DNA of 64,000 nucleotides from G965212025 sp965237985 (GTDB taxonomy: Bacteria > Pseudomonadota > Gammaproteobacteria > Poriferisulfidales > Oxydemutatoraceae). A program made the translations under genes and the position numbers. The stretch is from positions 1,798,001 through 1,862,000 of the forward strand of contig OZ250161.1 of assembly GCA_965237985.1 (NCBI GenBank), written 5' to 3'. Below the pieces are notes generated by a model. It saw only the letters and a list, made by a program, of their open reading frames with translations. It made no database searches and had not been told where the DNA came from. This document shows positions 45,738 to 54,071 of the stretch, one piece after another; position 1 is the first letter of the stretch, and every line of letters starts with the position of its first letter.

Positions 45738-47033
45738 ATGGCAAAAATAGAAGGATTCACGATTCGAAATTACCAGGTGTTGAAAGACGTGACGCTCGGG
45801 AAACAATGGGGGGCGAAAAAAATCAAGAAGCCACTGACCCCCATGACGGTGGTCATTGGAAGGAACGGGACCGGGAAAAGCGCCCTGTTCGACGCTTTTG
45901 GCTTTTTGGCAGATTGTCTGAAATTGGGTGTCGAGGATGCCTGTTATGCCAGTGGGCGGGGAGGATTTAATCGGATTCGTTCTCAAGGAAGTCATGATCC
46001 TATTGCGTTCCAGATTTATTACCGGCAAGAGGGAAATGCCCGTCCGATTACTTACGAAGTCGAAATCGACGTGGATAGGGAAGGCCGTCCTTACGTAAAA
46101 AAAGAGCGGCTCCGGCAGCGACGCAAAGGACAAAAACATGGGCAACCCTTCTCCTTTCTCATGTTGAAGGAGGGTGAGGGGGTCGTGTGGAAAGGGGAAG
46201 GGCAAGCTGCCAAATCTGATGATGATGAGGCGGCTTCAAACTGGAATGGTTTTCTTGAATTCATCAAAAAGGCCACACAGGAAAAAAAAGAAAGTGGCGA
46301 AAAAGAGATTGTTGAATTGCAGGACAAGCGTAGACTGGGTATCGCGACCCTTGGCAATCTGAAGCAACATCCCCGGATATCTGCCTTTCGGCAATTTATC
46401 GAAGGCTGGTATTTGAGTTATTTCACGCCAGATGCCGCTCGTAGTCTGCCCTTGGCCGGCCCACAAAGGCACTTGAATAGTCGCGGAGACAATCTTGGCA
46501 ACGTCGTGCAATTCATGGAAGGGGAACAGCCCGCACGTTTTAAGCGAGCACTGGCTAGAATTGCCAAGAAAATCCCGGAGATTGAAAAAATAGACACAGT
46601 CGTAAGTCAAGACCAACGGGTGCTGCTCCGTTTCCACGTAAAAGGCCATGCCGACCCCTTTTTCGCTCAGCAAATGTCTGACGGCACCCTGAAACTCTTT
46701 GCCTATTTGTTGCTGTTGGAGGACCCACAGCCGCCGCCCTTCATTTGTATCGAAGAGCCAGAAAATGGCCTTTACCATAATCTTTTGGGGATTCTGGCGG
46801 TTGAATTTCGCAGTCGTGTAACTCGCGACAAAAATCCCGTGCAATTGTTCATCACCACTCATCAGCCGTATTTTGTAGATGCACTGTCACCGGAAGAGAC
46901 TTGGGTTCTCAAAAAAGGTTCAGATGGTTTTTCGACCATTTCCAGGGCAAGTGATCAAAATGACGTCAAAGCCTTGGCAGATGAGAGATTCCCACTTGGC
47001 AGTCTGTGGAACGGCGAATATCTGGATGACTAG
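45738..47033 (+). CDS. AAA15/AAA21-type (RecF/OLD-like) ATPase
   Basis: The 431-residue ABC-type ATPase has Walker A GRNGTGKS (41-48), a signature-like FAQQMSDGTLKLFAYLLLL, Walker B FICIEEPENGLY and the switch histidine in ITTHQPYF. The long middle region (about 100-230) is charged and helical. This is the COG4637-like group, often the first gene of two-gene cassettes in defence and mobile regions. Directly downstream is a DUF4276-like partner, now broken. It lies in a repeat-rich patch between housekeeping blocks, consistent with acquisition. No TOPRIM domain is fused. Confidence 0.85.
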   Translation: MAKIEGFTIRNYQVLKDVTLGKQWGAKKIKKPLTPMTVVIGRNGTGKSALFDAFGFLADCLKLGVEDACYASGRGGFNRIRSQGSHDPIAFQIYYRQEGNARPITYEVEIDVDREGRPYVKKERLRQRRKGQKHGQPFSFLMLKEGEGVVWKGEGQAAKSDDDEAASNWNGFLEFIKKATQEKKESGEKEIVELQDKRRLGIATLGNLKQHPRISAFRQFIEGWYLSYFTPDAARSLPLAGPQRHLNSRGDNLGNVVQFMEGEQPARFKRALARIAKKIPEIEKIDTVVSQDQRVLLRFHVKGHADPFFAQQMSDGTLKLFAYLLLLEDPQPPPFICIEEPENGLYHNLLGILAVEFRSRVTRDKNPVQLFITTHQPYFVDALSPEETWVLKKGSDGFSTISRASDQNDVKALADERFPLGSLWNGEYLDD

Positions 47034-47040
47034 TCTCTGG

Positions 47041-47716
47041 ATGAAAAGTGAACCAATGCACTTTCGAATTCATATCGGGGATGAATCGGGGAAAATCCTG
47101 TTGGATTCTGTCATGGAGAAAATTATTCATCCAAAACAGGCAGATCACACTTAAATAAGGTCTTTAGCCATCCTGGTGATGGCTCCCTTCCAAAAAAAAG
47201 GAGAAGAGCCAGATCCGAAAAGGTGAGGGCTTGCTGACTCGATTACCCAAATTATTGGAAGGATATGGGAAGAGTCTGACGGAACATTCTTGCGTAGTGG
47301 TAGTCGTGGATTTGGACGGTCGCGACTGCCGGAAATTCAAACAAGAACTGTGTGCTCTTCTGGAGAGGTGTAAGCCAGCACCAAGAACAAAATTCAGGAT
47401 TGCAATAGAGGAAACCGAGGCCTGGTTGCTGGGAGACCGTGATGCCATAAAGGCGGCCTATCCACGACTAAAAACTTCGGCCCTGAAAAATTATCAGCAA
47501 GACAGTATTTGTGGCACGTGGGAAAAGCTGGTGGCTGTCATCCATAAAGGGCGCGCGAAAAAACTTAAAAAATTGGGGTACCCCATCATCGGACAGAAGA
47601 AATGCGAATGGGCGGAAAAAATTGCTCCTCATTTGGATGTCGAGAAAAATCAATCGAAAAGTTTTCAGGCTTTTCGTGACGTTGTCAGAGAGTTGGCAGA
47701 CCTCAAGACTGGATGA
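47041..47716 (+). pseudogene. Frameshifted DUF4276-like partner of the AAA ATPase
   Basis: The gene starts 7 bases after the ATPase (ATG 47041: MHFRIHIGDESGKILLDSVM) and stops after about 37 codons. Other frames then supply HPGDGSLPKK (about 47168-47197) and GEEPDPKR. From 47231 one frame stays open to the end: LLTRLPKLLEGYGKSL, VVVVVDLDGRDCRKFKQEL, IEETEAWLLGDRDAIKAAYP. These blocks in this order fit DUF4276 proteins, which sit beside such ATPases. A run of eight A at 47192-47199 is one likely slip site. At least two or three shifts are needed, so the protein is probably lost. Confidence 0.6.
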
Positions 47717-47767
47717 GCGGGGTTGACTGAAGGCACCTGAGGATAATTTGGCCGGTCTGAAAAGTTC

Positions 47768-47990
47768 GGTTTTGTCGCCGGGTGATATTGTTTGGAAATT
47801 TTCTGCTTTGTGTCAGGTTTGGTGTTTTCGCTTGAAGCCCATACACTGTTGCGTGCCTGAGGGTCTGGTTTTGTCGTCGGGTGATATTGTTTGGAAATTT
47901 TCTGCTTTGTGTCGGTTTCGGTGCTTTCGCTTGAAGCCCCAACCACTGTTGCGTGCCGGAGGGTCTGGTTTTGTCGCCGGGTGATGCGGT
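47768..47990 (+). repeat. 100-bp tandem repeat, just over two copies
   Basis: Units beginning GGTTTTGTCG start at 47768, 47867 and 47967 (spacing 99 and 100); the third is cut short near 47990. Units share GGGTGATATTGTTTGGAAAT and CGCTTGAAGCCC and differ at scattered positions. It occupies the gap between the DUF4276 remnant and the 3' end of lpxH; the rest of that gap (47991-48152) shows no gene. Confidence 0.9.
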
Positions 47991-48152
47991 CACGCTCGTT
48001 TCTTGCACGCTCTTGACGGTGGTGTCTTTCTCCTTTGCTCAGGTTGTGGGCTTCGTCGTGTTCACCAGTTCTCCAGCCATATTCTTCAGATCAGATGCTA
48101 CAGAACAGAATGCCGTTGTCGAAGTCGTCGCTGCCGCCCGGCATTTCTGGTC

Positions 48153-48878
48153 TCATGGTATTTTTCGCAATTGCGCTTCGTTGTTTGTGACGGTCAGAAC
48201 CTGCCCGCCTTGTTCCCAGTCGCCAAGGACGAAGCGGCGGGCTTTGTATCTGCCCTCCAGATTGAATTCGTGTACGGCGGGACGATGCGTGTGTCCGTGT
48301 ATCAGTTGGTCCACCCGGAAGCGGCGCATGTAAAACTCTACTGTGTTCTGGTTGACATCCATAATGCGACTCTCTGATTTTCTTTTTTTCCTGGCCTCGC
48401 TTCTGCTTCGCAGGTAGGTGGAAATTTTCTTTCGCCTGGCCAGCGGCAGAGACTTGAAAATCAATTTTGAAATGGGGTTGCGTACCCAAAGACGGAAGCT
48501 TTGATAGGCAACATCATCGGTGCAAAAAATGTCGCCGTGCGTGATCAAGGTACGTCTGCCGCCCAGTCTGACCACCGAGAGTTGTGATAGCAGCTTGCAG
48601 CCGGTGTTCCGCGCAAACTTTCTCCCAATGAGAAAATCACGGTTGCCATGGATGAAATAGATGGGCAATTCTTTGCGTAGCTTCTGAAGGGCGACAACGA
48701 CAATTTCCAGTTCTGGGGCCATGGCGTCGTCGCCGATCCAGCTGTCAAAAAGATCGCCGAGGATATACAGAGCTTTTGCTCCGGGAACCTGTTCTGCCAG
48801 ATAGCGGACAAAACGTTCCGTGATTTCTGGCCGTGCCGGGCTGAGATGGCAATCGGAAACGAACTCAACTCTACTCAT
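48153..48878 (-). CDS. lpxH: UDP-2,3-diacylglucosamine diphosphatase
   Basis: LpxH cleaves UDP-2,3-diacylglucosamine to lipid X in lipid A synthesis at the inner membrane. The calcineurin-like metallophosphoesterase motifs are all present: FVSDCHLSP, ILGDLFDSWIGDD, FIHGNRDFLIG, LITHGDIFCTDD and LIHGHTHRP. The 241 residues are normal. It lies downstream of a peptidyl-prolyl isomerase gene on the same strand, a common gammaproteobacterial pairing, and implies an LPS-bearing outer membrane. Confidence 0.95.
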   Translation of the reverse strand: MSRVEFVSDCHLSPARPEITERFVRYLAEQVPGAKALYILGDLFDSWIGDDAMAPELEIVVVALQKLRKELPIYFIHGNRDFLIGRKFARNTGCKLLSQLSVVRLGGRRTLITHGDIFCTDDVAYQSFRLWVRNPISKLIFKSLPLARRKKISTYLRSRSEARKKRKSESRIMDVNQNTVEFYMRRFRVDQLIHGHTHRPAVHEFNLEGRYKARRFVLGDWEQGGQVLTVTNNEAQLRKIP

Positions 48879-48990
48879 GAAAATTTACCACGTCGCTGCG
48901 TCTGTTTTAAGCGAAGACCGGCGCGCGGAGCTACGGTTGTCGCGAAACCATGCACAGCAAAGGAACGCCAGCCTGTCGGTGGCAACAGGG

Positions 48991-49608
48991 CTACTGCTTG
49001 AGCAGTTCCGTTTTTTCAATTGTCACTGGCTGTTTTGGTACGTCACGGTGTGCGCCGGTCGTTCCCGTGGGCACGCCGGCAATTTTATCGACGACCTCCA
49101 TGCCTTGGATCACTTTGCCAAAAACTGCGTATCCCCATCCTTGTCGGTCTCTGGCCTTGAAATCCAGAAAATCGTTTTCAGACAGGTTAATGAAAAACTG
49201 TGAGCTGGCCGAATGTGGGTCTCCGGTACGTGCCATGGCCAGGGTGCCGCGCTGGTTTTTCAAGCCGTTGTGGGCTTCATTTTGAATGGTTTTTGCAGTG
49301 GGTTTTTTCTTCATCTGTGCGGTGAATCCACCGCCTTGGATAACAAAGCCAGAAATGACACGATGAAAAACCGTGTTGTCATAAAAACCTTTTTTTACGT
49401 AAGCCAGAAAATTTGCTACGGTTTCTGGTGCCTGTTTTTGAAAAAGTTCAATTTCCACGTTCCCCAAGCTGGTTTTTATCAACACTTTCGGGTCATCGGC
49501 CGAACCGCTTTGACCTTTAGTGTCTCCGTTTTCGGAACAGGCAGTCGCCATGGCACATCCAACCAAAGCCATTCCCAAAGTGGCGAAGTTACTGTGATGA
49601 CTTTTCAT
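48991..49608 (-). CDS. ppiB: Cyclophilin-type peptidyl-prolyl isomerase, predicted lipoprotein
   Basis: The cyclophilin core is complete but short-loop bacterial type: GNVEIELFQKQAPETVANFL, VFHRVISGFVIQGG, SASSQFFINLSEN and YAVFGKVIQGMEVVDKI. An N-terminal signal with LVGC and a linker rich in Gly, Ser and Asp (about 18-40) suggest an exported lipoprotein, unlike cytoplasmic PpiB. A second Cys at MATAC is an alternative site. It lies upstream of lpxH on the same strand. Confidence 0.92.
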   Translation of the reverse strand: MKSHHSNFATLGMALVGCAMATACSENGDTKGQSGSADDPKVLIKTSLGNVEIELFQKQAPETVANFLAYVKKGFYDNTVFHRVISGFVIQGGGFTAQMKKKPTAKTIQNEAHNGLKNQRGTLAMARTGDPHSASSQFFINLSENDFLDFKARDRQGWGYAVFGKVIQGMEVVDKIAGVPTGTTGAHRDVPKQPVTIEKTELLKQ

Positions 49609-49809
49609 ATTAAAACTCCCAAGGTGGTAAAGTGCCTGATGTTATCAAAGGATGGCTTCAAATCTCTATTGGCTGCCCACATTGCTTTCGGTAGAGGAGG
49701 TGTGCAGCTCTGGCGGCTTTGGTGCGTTTTTCAGCACGAGTTACGCGAGTTCCGGGAGTACCATGACCATCTTGCTTAGTGATTTTTCAGAGAAAATATC
49801 CAGAAACGA

Positions 49810-50289
49810 ATGCGTCGCCGCGTAAAACAGAAGCCGGGATTGATCGCCGGGAACCCACGGGCACGCCACGACTATTTTATTGAGAAAACCTACGAGGCGG
49901 GGCTCAGTTTGCTGGGTTGGGAAGTCAAAAGCCTGCGTTTCGGTCGCCTCTCGTTGAAGGGTAGCTTTGTGCAAATGAAAAATCAAGAAGCCTACCTGGT
50001 TGCGGCACATATCTCACCACTGAACACTTGCCCGTCATATCTGCAGGCTGATGCGACGAGAGTGCGAAAGTTGTTGCTGAACAAGACAGAATTGCATCGC
50101 CTGGGTGTCGCTTTGGAACAACAGGGCTACTCCCTGGTGCCGCTTCGTGCCTATTGGCGGAAAAACCGCGCGAAACTGGAAATCGGGACGGGCAAAGGCA
50201 AAAAGCTCTACGACAAGCGAGCGGTTTCACGTGAACGTGACTGGGCGAGGGAAAAGGATCGAACGCTCAAGCGCGACATCAAACTTTAG
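49810..50289 (+). CDS. smpB: SsrA-binding protein SmpB
   Basis: SmpB brings tmRNA to stalled ribosomes. The 159 residues show NPRARHDYFIEKTYEAGLSL, the GWEVKSLRFGRLSLKGSFV block, and the basic C-terminal tail GKGKKLYDKRAVSRERDW with the ending typical of the decoding-centre helix. No tmRNA gene was recognised in the window. It is transcribed opposite to both neighbours. Confidence 0.96.
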   Translation: MRRRVKQKPGLIAGNPRARHDYFIEKTYEAGLSLLGWEVKSLRFGRLSLKGSFVQMKNQEAYLVAAHISPLNTCPSYLQADATRVRKLLLNKTELHRLGVALEQQGYSLVPLRAYWRKNRAKLEIGTGKGKKLYDKRAVSRERDWAREKDRTLKRDIKL

Positions 50290-50402
50290 GCGTAGCTCTC
50301 GCGGGAGCAGGCATTCAGCGTTGCCAGGTAAAACTGCGGCGACCGGGAGTGATCAGAAAAACCGCTGGCTGACGGTGCTGGTTCGAAACTATTTTTTCCG
50401 GT

Positions 50403-51038
50403 TCAAATTGTGACCAGCCGCATGCTCAGATGGTCCTGAAGCAACTTGAGCATGTCTATTTCTGCGATCCCAGTGCCGGCCTGCTTTTGCCATGCCCCGT
50501 TGACTTCGATTTCCTGTGCATGGCTGAGGGAAGTAATGGTGCCGCCTTTTTTACTGCTGCGAAGCTGTTGCACAAATCGACTCCGCTTCGTGGCCGGGCG
50601 CGAAGCGGAGGGTGATTGGTCTTGCCGCCAGCGGGTCAGGAGATAGCCGCGTTCTCTGTCTAGTTTTTCTATCTGGTAGCCGTAGCGCTTCCAGAAACTC
50701 TGCAGTCTTGACCAGACCACAGACGGTGGCAAGCTGGTTTTCAGCCATGTTTTGGAACCGATTTTCTGTAGCCGGGGGGCGGCGGAGACGGTGCGAACGA
50801 CGCGAGTTTTTTTGTGTAGTGTCTGCTTGTCAGTCAGTGTGAAGCGATTCCGGTTTTTCGGTTTGTTCAGCCCGGGTGGCATTTCCAGTTCGTGGTTTTC
50901 ATCTATCATGGAAACTTCCGCTTTGAAAAAGGGAACTTCCAATTCATCAATAAAGCTTTTGTCGTTCGAACAGCCACCCAAAGCCAGCACCGCGCAAAGA
51001 AACCAAGCAGGTCTGGCAGTCATGTTTTGCAGTCGCAT
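50403..51038 (-). CDS. bamC: BamC-like outer-membrane assembly lipoprotein
   Basis: The 211-residue protein has a lipoprotein signal ending in LALGGC (Cys about 23), then the unstructured segment FIDELEVPFFKAEVSMIDEN and LEMPPGLNKPK, the BamD-binding type sequence of BamC. One helix-grip-like domain follows (WLKTSLPPSVVWSRLQSFWKRYGYQIEKLD). It is shorter than E. coli BamC, which has two such domains. Position directly downstream of dapA supports the call. Confidence 0.85.
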   Translation of the reverse strand: MRLQNMTARPAWFLCAVLALGGCSNDKSFIDELEVPFFKAEVSMIDENHELEMPPGLNKPKNRNRFTLTDKQTLHKKTRVVRTVSAAPRLQKIGSKTWLKTSLPPSVVWSRLQSFWKRYGYQIEKLDRERGYLLTRWRQDQSPSASRPATKRSRFVQQLRSSKKGGTITSLSHAQEIEVNGAWQKQAGTGIAEIDMLKLLQDHLSMRLVTI

Positions 51039-51059
51039 GATCTTTTCTTTATGGAATGC

Positions 51060-51956
51060 TTACAGGATGCCTGTGACTTCAGCCACTCTGCGCAAGGCCT
51101 TGTGATGTGTCGGTGAAAGCCAAGTCAGTGGCAAACGGATGCTTGGCGATATTTTGCCCATTTCACAGAGCAGCCACTTGACGGGAATCGGATTGGATTC
51201 ACAAAACAAGGCCTTGTGCAAGGCCTGCAGGCGCCCGTCGATGCGTTCGGTGACCGCGTGATCCTTCGCCAGAGCAGCAGCGCACATGTCGCTAAGCAGA
51301 CGGGGAGCGACATTGGCGGTCACAGAAATTACGCCGCATCCGCCGTGTAAAATCGTGTCCGCGGCCATGGCGTCTTCGCCGCTGAAAATCATGAAATCCG
51401 TGCCGCAGAGGCGGGAAATCTCTCGGGTTCTCTGCGGGTCACCGGAGGCTTCCTTGATGCCGATTATGTTGTCGATTTTGCTTAAGCGGCAGACGGTTTC
51501 GGGAAGCATGTCGCACGCCGTACGCGCAGGGACGTTGTAAAGAATTTGTGGAATGTCTACTTTTTCGGCGATGCTTCGATAGTGCTGATACAGTCCCTCC
51601 TGAGTCGGCTTGTTGTAATACGGAGTGATCAGCAGACAGGCGTCGGCGTTTTCGCGGGCGGCATTCCGGGTAAGTCTGACCGCCTCGGCAGTGGCGTTGG
51701 CACCGGTTCCGGCGATCACTGGAACACGCCCGCCGGCGATTTGTACGGCTTCGCCGACCACCCGGCAATGTTCCTGAAAATCCAGTGTGGCGGCTTCGCC
51801 GGTTGTTCCGGCGGGGACAATGGCGTTTGTGCCTTCCTGGATGTGAAAATCAATCAGACGGTGAAAAGCCATCAGGTCCAGGCTGCCATCAGCCTGCATA
51901 GGTGTGACCATCGCCACTACGCTTCCTTTTAATCGTTGTTGGTTTGCAGTTGTCAC
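51060..51956 (-). CDS. dapA: 4-hydroxy-tetrahydrodipicolinate synthase
   Basis: DapA condenses pyruvate with aspartate semialdehyde for lysine and diaminopimelate. Motifs are VPAGTTGEAATL, the Tyr in ILYNVPARTACDM, and the Schiff-base Lys in IIGIKEASGD. The 298 residues are normal. GTG at 51956 is the start. It is divergent from the peroxiredoxin gene and followed by bamC after about 20 bases, the usual dapA-bamC pair. Confidence 0.96.
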   Translation of the reverse strand: MTTANQQRLKGSVVAMVTPMQADGSLDLMAFHRLIDFHIQEGTNAIVPAGTTGEAATLDFQEHCRVVGEAVQIAGGRVPVIAGTGANATAEAVRLTRNAARENADACLLITPYYNKPTQEGLYQHYRSIAEKVDIPQILYNVPARTACDMLPETVCRLSKIDNIIGIKEASGDPQRTREISRLCGTDFMIFSGEDAMAADTILHGGCGVISVTANVAPRLLSDMCAAALAKDHAVTERIDGRLQALHKALFCESNPIPVKWLLCEMGKISPSIRLPLTWLSPTHHKALRRVAEVTGIL

Positions 51957-52036
51957 GTCTTTGCCAATCCGTGCGCCAATGGTAATGAGCTACGCTCCAA
52001 TTGACAAGAATGCCGGGTTGTGAATACCATGGACAA

Positions 52037-52501
52037 ATGGCGGAACTGACCGAGGGAAACGTTTTCCCCGACTTCACATTGCCGGCGACGAACGGCGAAT
52101 TCACATTGTCGCAACAGCGCGGCAGAAAGCTGGTGCTGTATTTCTACCCACGCGACAATACCTCGGGCTGTACTCGCGAGGGCCAGGATTTTGCCAGTCG
52201 ACATCAACGCTTCAAGCGTTCGAAAACATCGGTTTACGGAGTGTCGCGCGACAAGCTTGCCACGCATGAAAAATTCCGCGCCAAATTCAATTTTCCCTTT
52301 GATTTGATTGCCGACAGCGAGGAAACTCTGTGCTCCCGGTTGGGATTGATGAAAGCCAAGAACATGTACGGAAAAAAAGTGCGTGCTATTGAGCGCACCA
52401 CGTTTCTGCTTGATGAAGAAGGTGTTGTACAACGTATATGGTCGAAAGTGAAAGTGGAGGGTCACGTTGACGAAGTGCTGGCAGCTTTGAAGTCTCTTTA
52501 A
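52037..52501 (+). CDS. bcp: Peroxiredoxin, Bcp/PrxQ family
   Basis: A thiol peroxidase reducing hydrogen and organic peroxides. The peroxidatic Cys lies in YPRDNTSGCTREGQDF. The E. coli-type resolving Cys five residues later is replaced by Gln, so a one-Cys mechanism or another resolving thiol is likely. I start at ATG 52037 (MAELTEGNVFPDF), where the family begins. It converges with the permease gene, with four bases between the stops. Confidence 0.93.
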   Translation: MAELTEGNVFPDFTLPATNGEFTLSQQRGRKLVLYFYPRDNTSGCTREGQDFASRHQRFKRSKTSVYGVSRDKLATHEKFRAKFNFPFDLIADSEETLCSRLGLMKAKNMYGKKVRAIERTTFLLDEEGVVQRIWSKVKVEGHVDEVLAALKSL

Positions 52502-52505
52502 CCCG

Positions 52506-53579
52506 CTACCGGAATTCCTGATGCTGGGCGTATTGTCGCGGCCAGGCTTTCAGGACCGCGTTTACCAGCGTTGCCAGCGGGATGGCAAAAAATATCCCCC
52601 ACACTCCCCAGATGCTGCCGAACGTCAAAACAGCCAGGATGATGGCAAGTGGGTGAAGATTCACAGCCTCGGAAAACAGCAGGGGCACCAAGATGTTGGC
52701 ATCAATAAATTGCAGTGCCAGGTAAACTCCGAGCAAGTAGTAGAAGTCGCTGCCCAGTCCCCATTGGGTATACGCAACCAGCACGACCGGCACCGTCACA
52801 ATCGCAATGCCGATGTAGGGAATGATGACAGACAATCCAACCAGCAAAGAAAGCAATGGCGCGTAATTCAAGCCGAGAAAATAGAAGGCGATCCAGGTGA
52901 CCGCCCACAGCAAGGCAATTTCAATGGTTTTACCCCGAATGTAGCCCGCTATTCCCCGGTTGACTTCGCTCCATACCGTGCGGGTCAGCGCCTGGCTTTC
53001 CTGTTTGGGCAGGAAGCCGGAAATCCACTCCCAGATTTGATTTTTGTCTTTCAGCATGAAGAAAATGATCAGCGGCACCAGTATCAGGTATATCAAGGTG
53101 GAAATGGCAGTCGTTAAGGTGGAGAGTGAAACAGCCAGCAGTCCCTTGCCATAATTCAGAAGGTTGGTTTTCAGGTTGTGAACCAGTTCGTCGATTTGCT
53201 GTTCGCCGAACATATCCGGATATTTCTCTGGCAACTGGGAGAGCAGCGTCTGACCTTTGGCGAAAATTTGCGGCAACTCCGTCATGAGTCGGGCGAGTTG
53301 TTCATACAAAACCGGGATGATAAACAGCAGAAACATTCCGGAAATGACGAGGAAAGCACCAAAAATCAACGTCAGTGCCCAACCGCCTGGCATGCCCGCG
53401 CGACGCAAAGACGTAATTCCCCCGTCCAGAAGGTAGGCGAAAATCAGGCTGGCAAGCAGGGGGCCCAGAATGTCGCCGGCAAAGGAGATCACGGCGAGGC
53501 CAATGGCCAGCAGGATGACGAGCAGGACAACCTGAGGGTTGGAAAGGGAGCGCTTCCACCAGCTTTGGATCACATCCAT
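52506..53579 (-). CDS. perM: AI-2E family / PerM-type permease
   Basis: The 357-residue inner-membrane protein has about eight hydrophobic helices, a large loop (about 95-150) and the family block PLIIFFMLKDKNQIWEWISGF. Further family motifs are GLNYAPLLSLLVGLSVIIPYIG and the C-terminal FGSIWGVWGIFFAIPLATL. Members have been linked to autoinducer-2 export and sodium/proton exchange, and the substrate here is unknown. The bcp-perM adjacency is common in gammaproteobacteria. Confidence 0.9.
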   Translation of the reverse strand: MDVIQSWWKRSLSNPQVVLLVILLAIGLAVISFAGDILGPLLASLIFAYLLDGGITSLRRAGMPGGWALTLIFGAFLVISGMFLLFIIPVLYEQLARLMTELPQIFAKGQTLLSQLPEKYPDMFGEQQIDELVHNLKTNLLNYGKGLLAVSLSTLTTAISTLIYLILVPLIIFFMLKDKNQIWEWISGFLPKQESQALTRTVWSEVNRGIAGYIRGKTIEIALLWAVTWIAFYFLGLNYAPLLSLLVGLSVIIPYIGIAIVTVPVVLVAYTQWGLGSDFYYLLGVYLALQFIDANILVPLLFSEAVNLHPLAIILAVLTFGSIWGVWGIFFAIPLATLVNAVLKAWPRQYAQHQEFR

Positions 53580-54071
53580 TTTCTGATATTTTTCCTGATG
53601 TTTTTTGCTGCTCAGTCAGGCGGGGGCAAAGCCGTTTGAAGTGCGGCCTCTTTTTGTGCTGTCAAGTGCAACAATGCGAAGAGGACGGTGGGGAGACATT
53701 CCCCGCAAGCCGTTCCGGTCTGACTGGACTTTCCGGCACAAGCCTTTTTCAGTGTTTCCTGCATGGCTGGCCGGGCGATTGTAACGCAACAGCGGCAGTG
53801 TTGAGATGACGAAAGGAAAGTTGTTCCTGCCTGGCCAGGTTATCCAGCAAGCAGCCCCACCCATTTATCGCAGGGCTGTTTGCGGAGACCGAAAGCGCAG
53901 CAAACGGTAGCGGCTTGAGGGGGCGACGTCTGCACTGCCGCGCACCTTGTCCAGGGGGCTTCTTGCTTTTGTGTCGGAGTGTTGTGCGCTCCGCAGGGAA
54001 ACGATCGTTGTCTGAATGTGCCAAACGAAAGCTGTTTTTGCTAGGCCAGGTCTGAATAGGTTCAGATAGAT
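53580..54071. other. Gene-free stretch before GLUG locus B
   Basis: Only overlapping minus-strand frames without ribosome sites or motifs are seen. No signal-peptide start for the downstream repeat protein was found here, which suggests that its 5' end has been lost. Confidence 0.4.

Noticed and set aside
52521..53117. A 198-residue plus-strand frame opposite perM
   Set aside because: It is antisense to a clear membrane permease and its Gln/Arg-rich composition is typical of a shadow.
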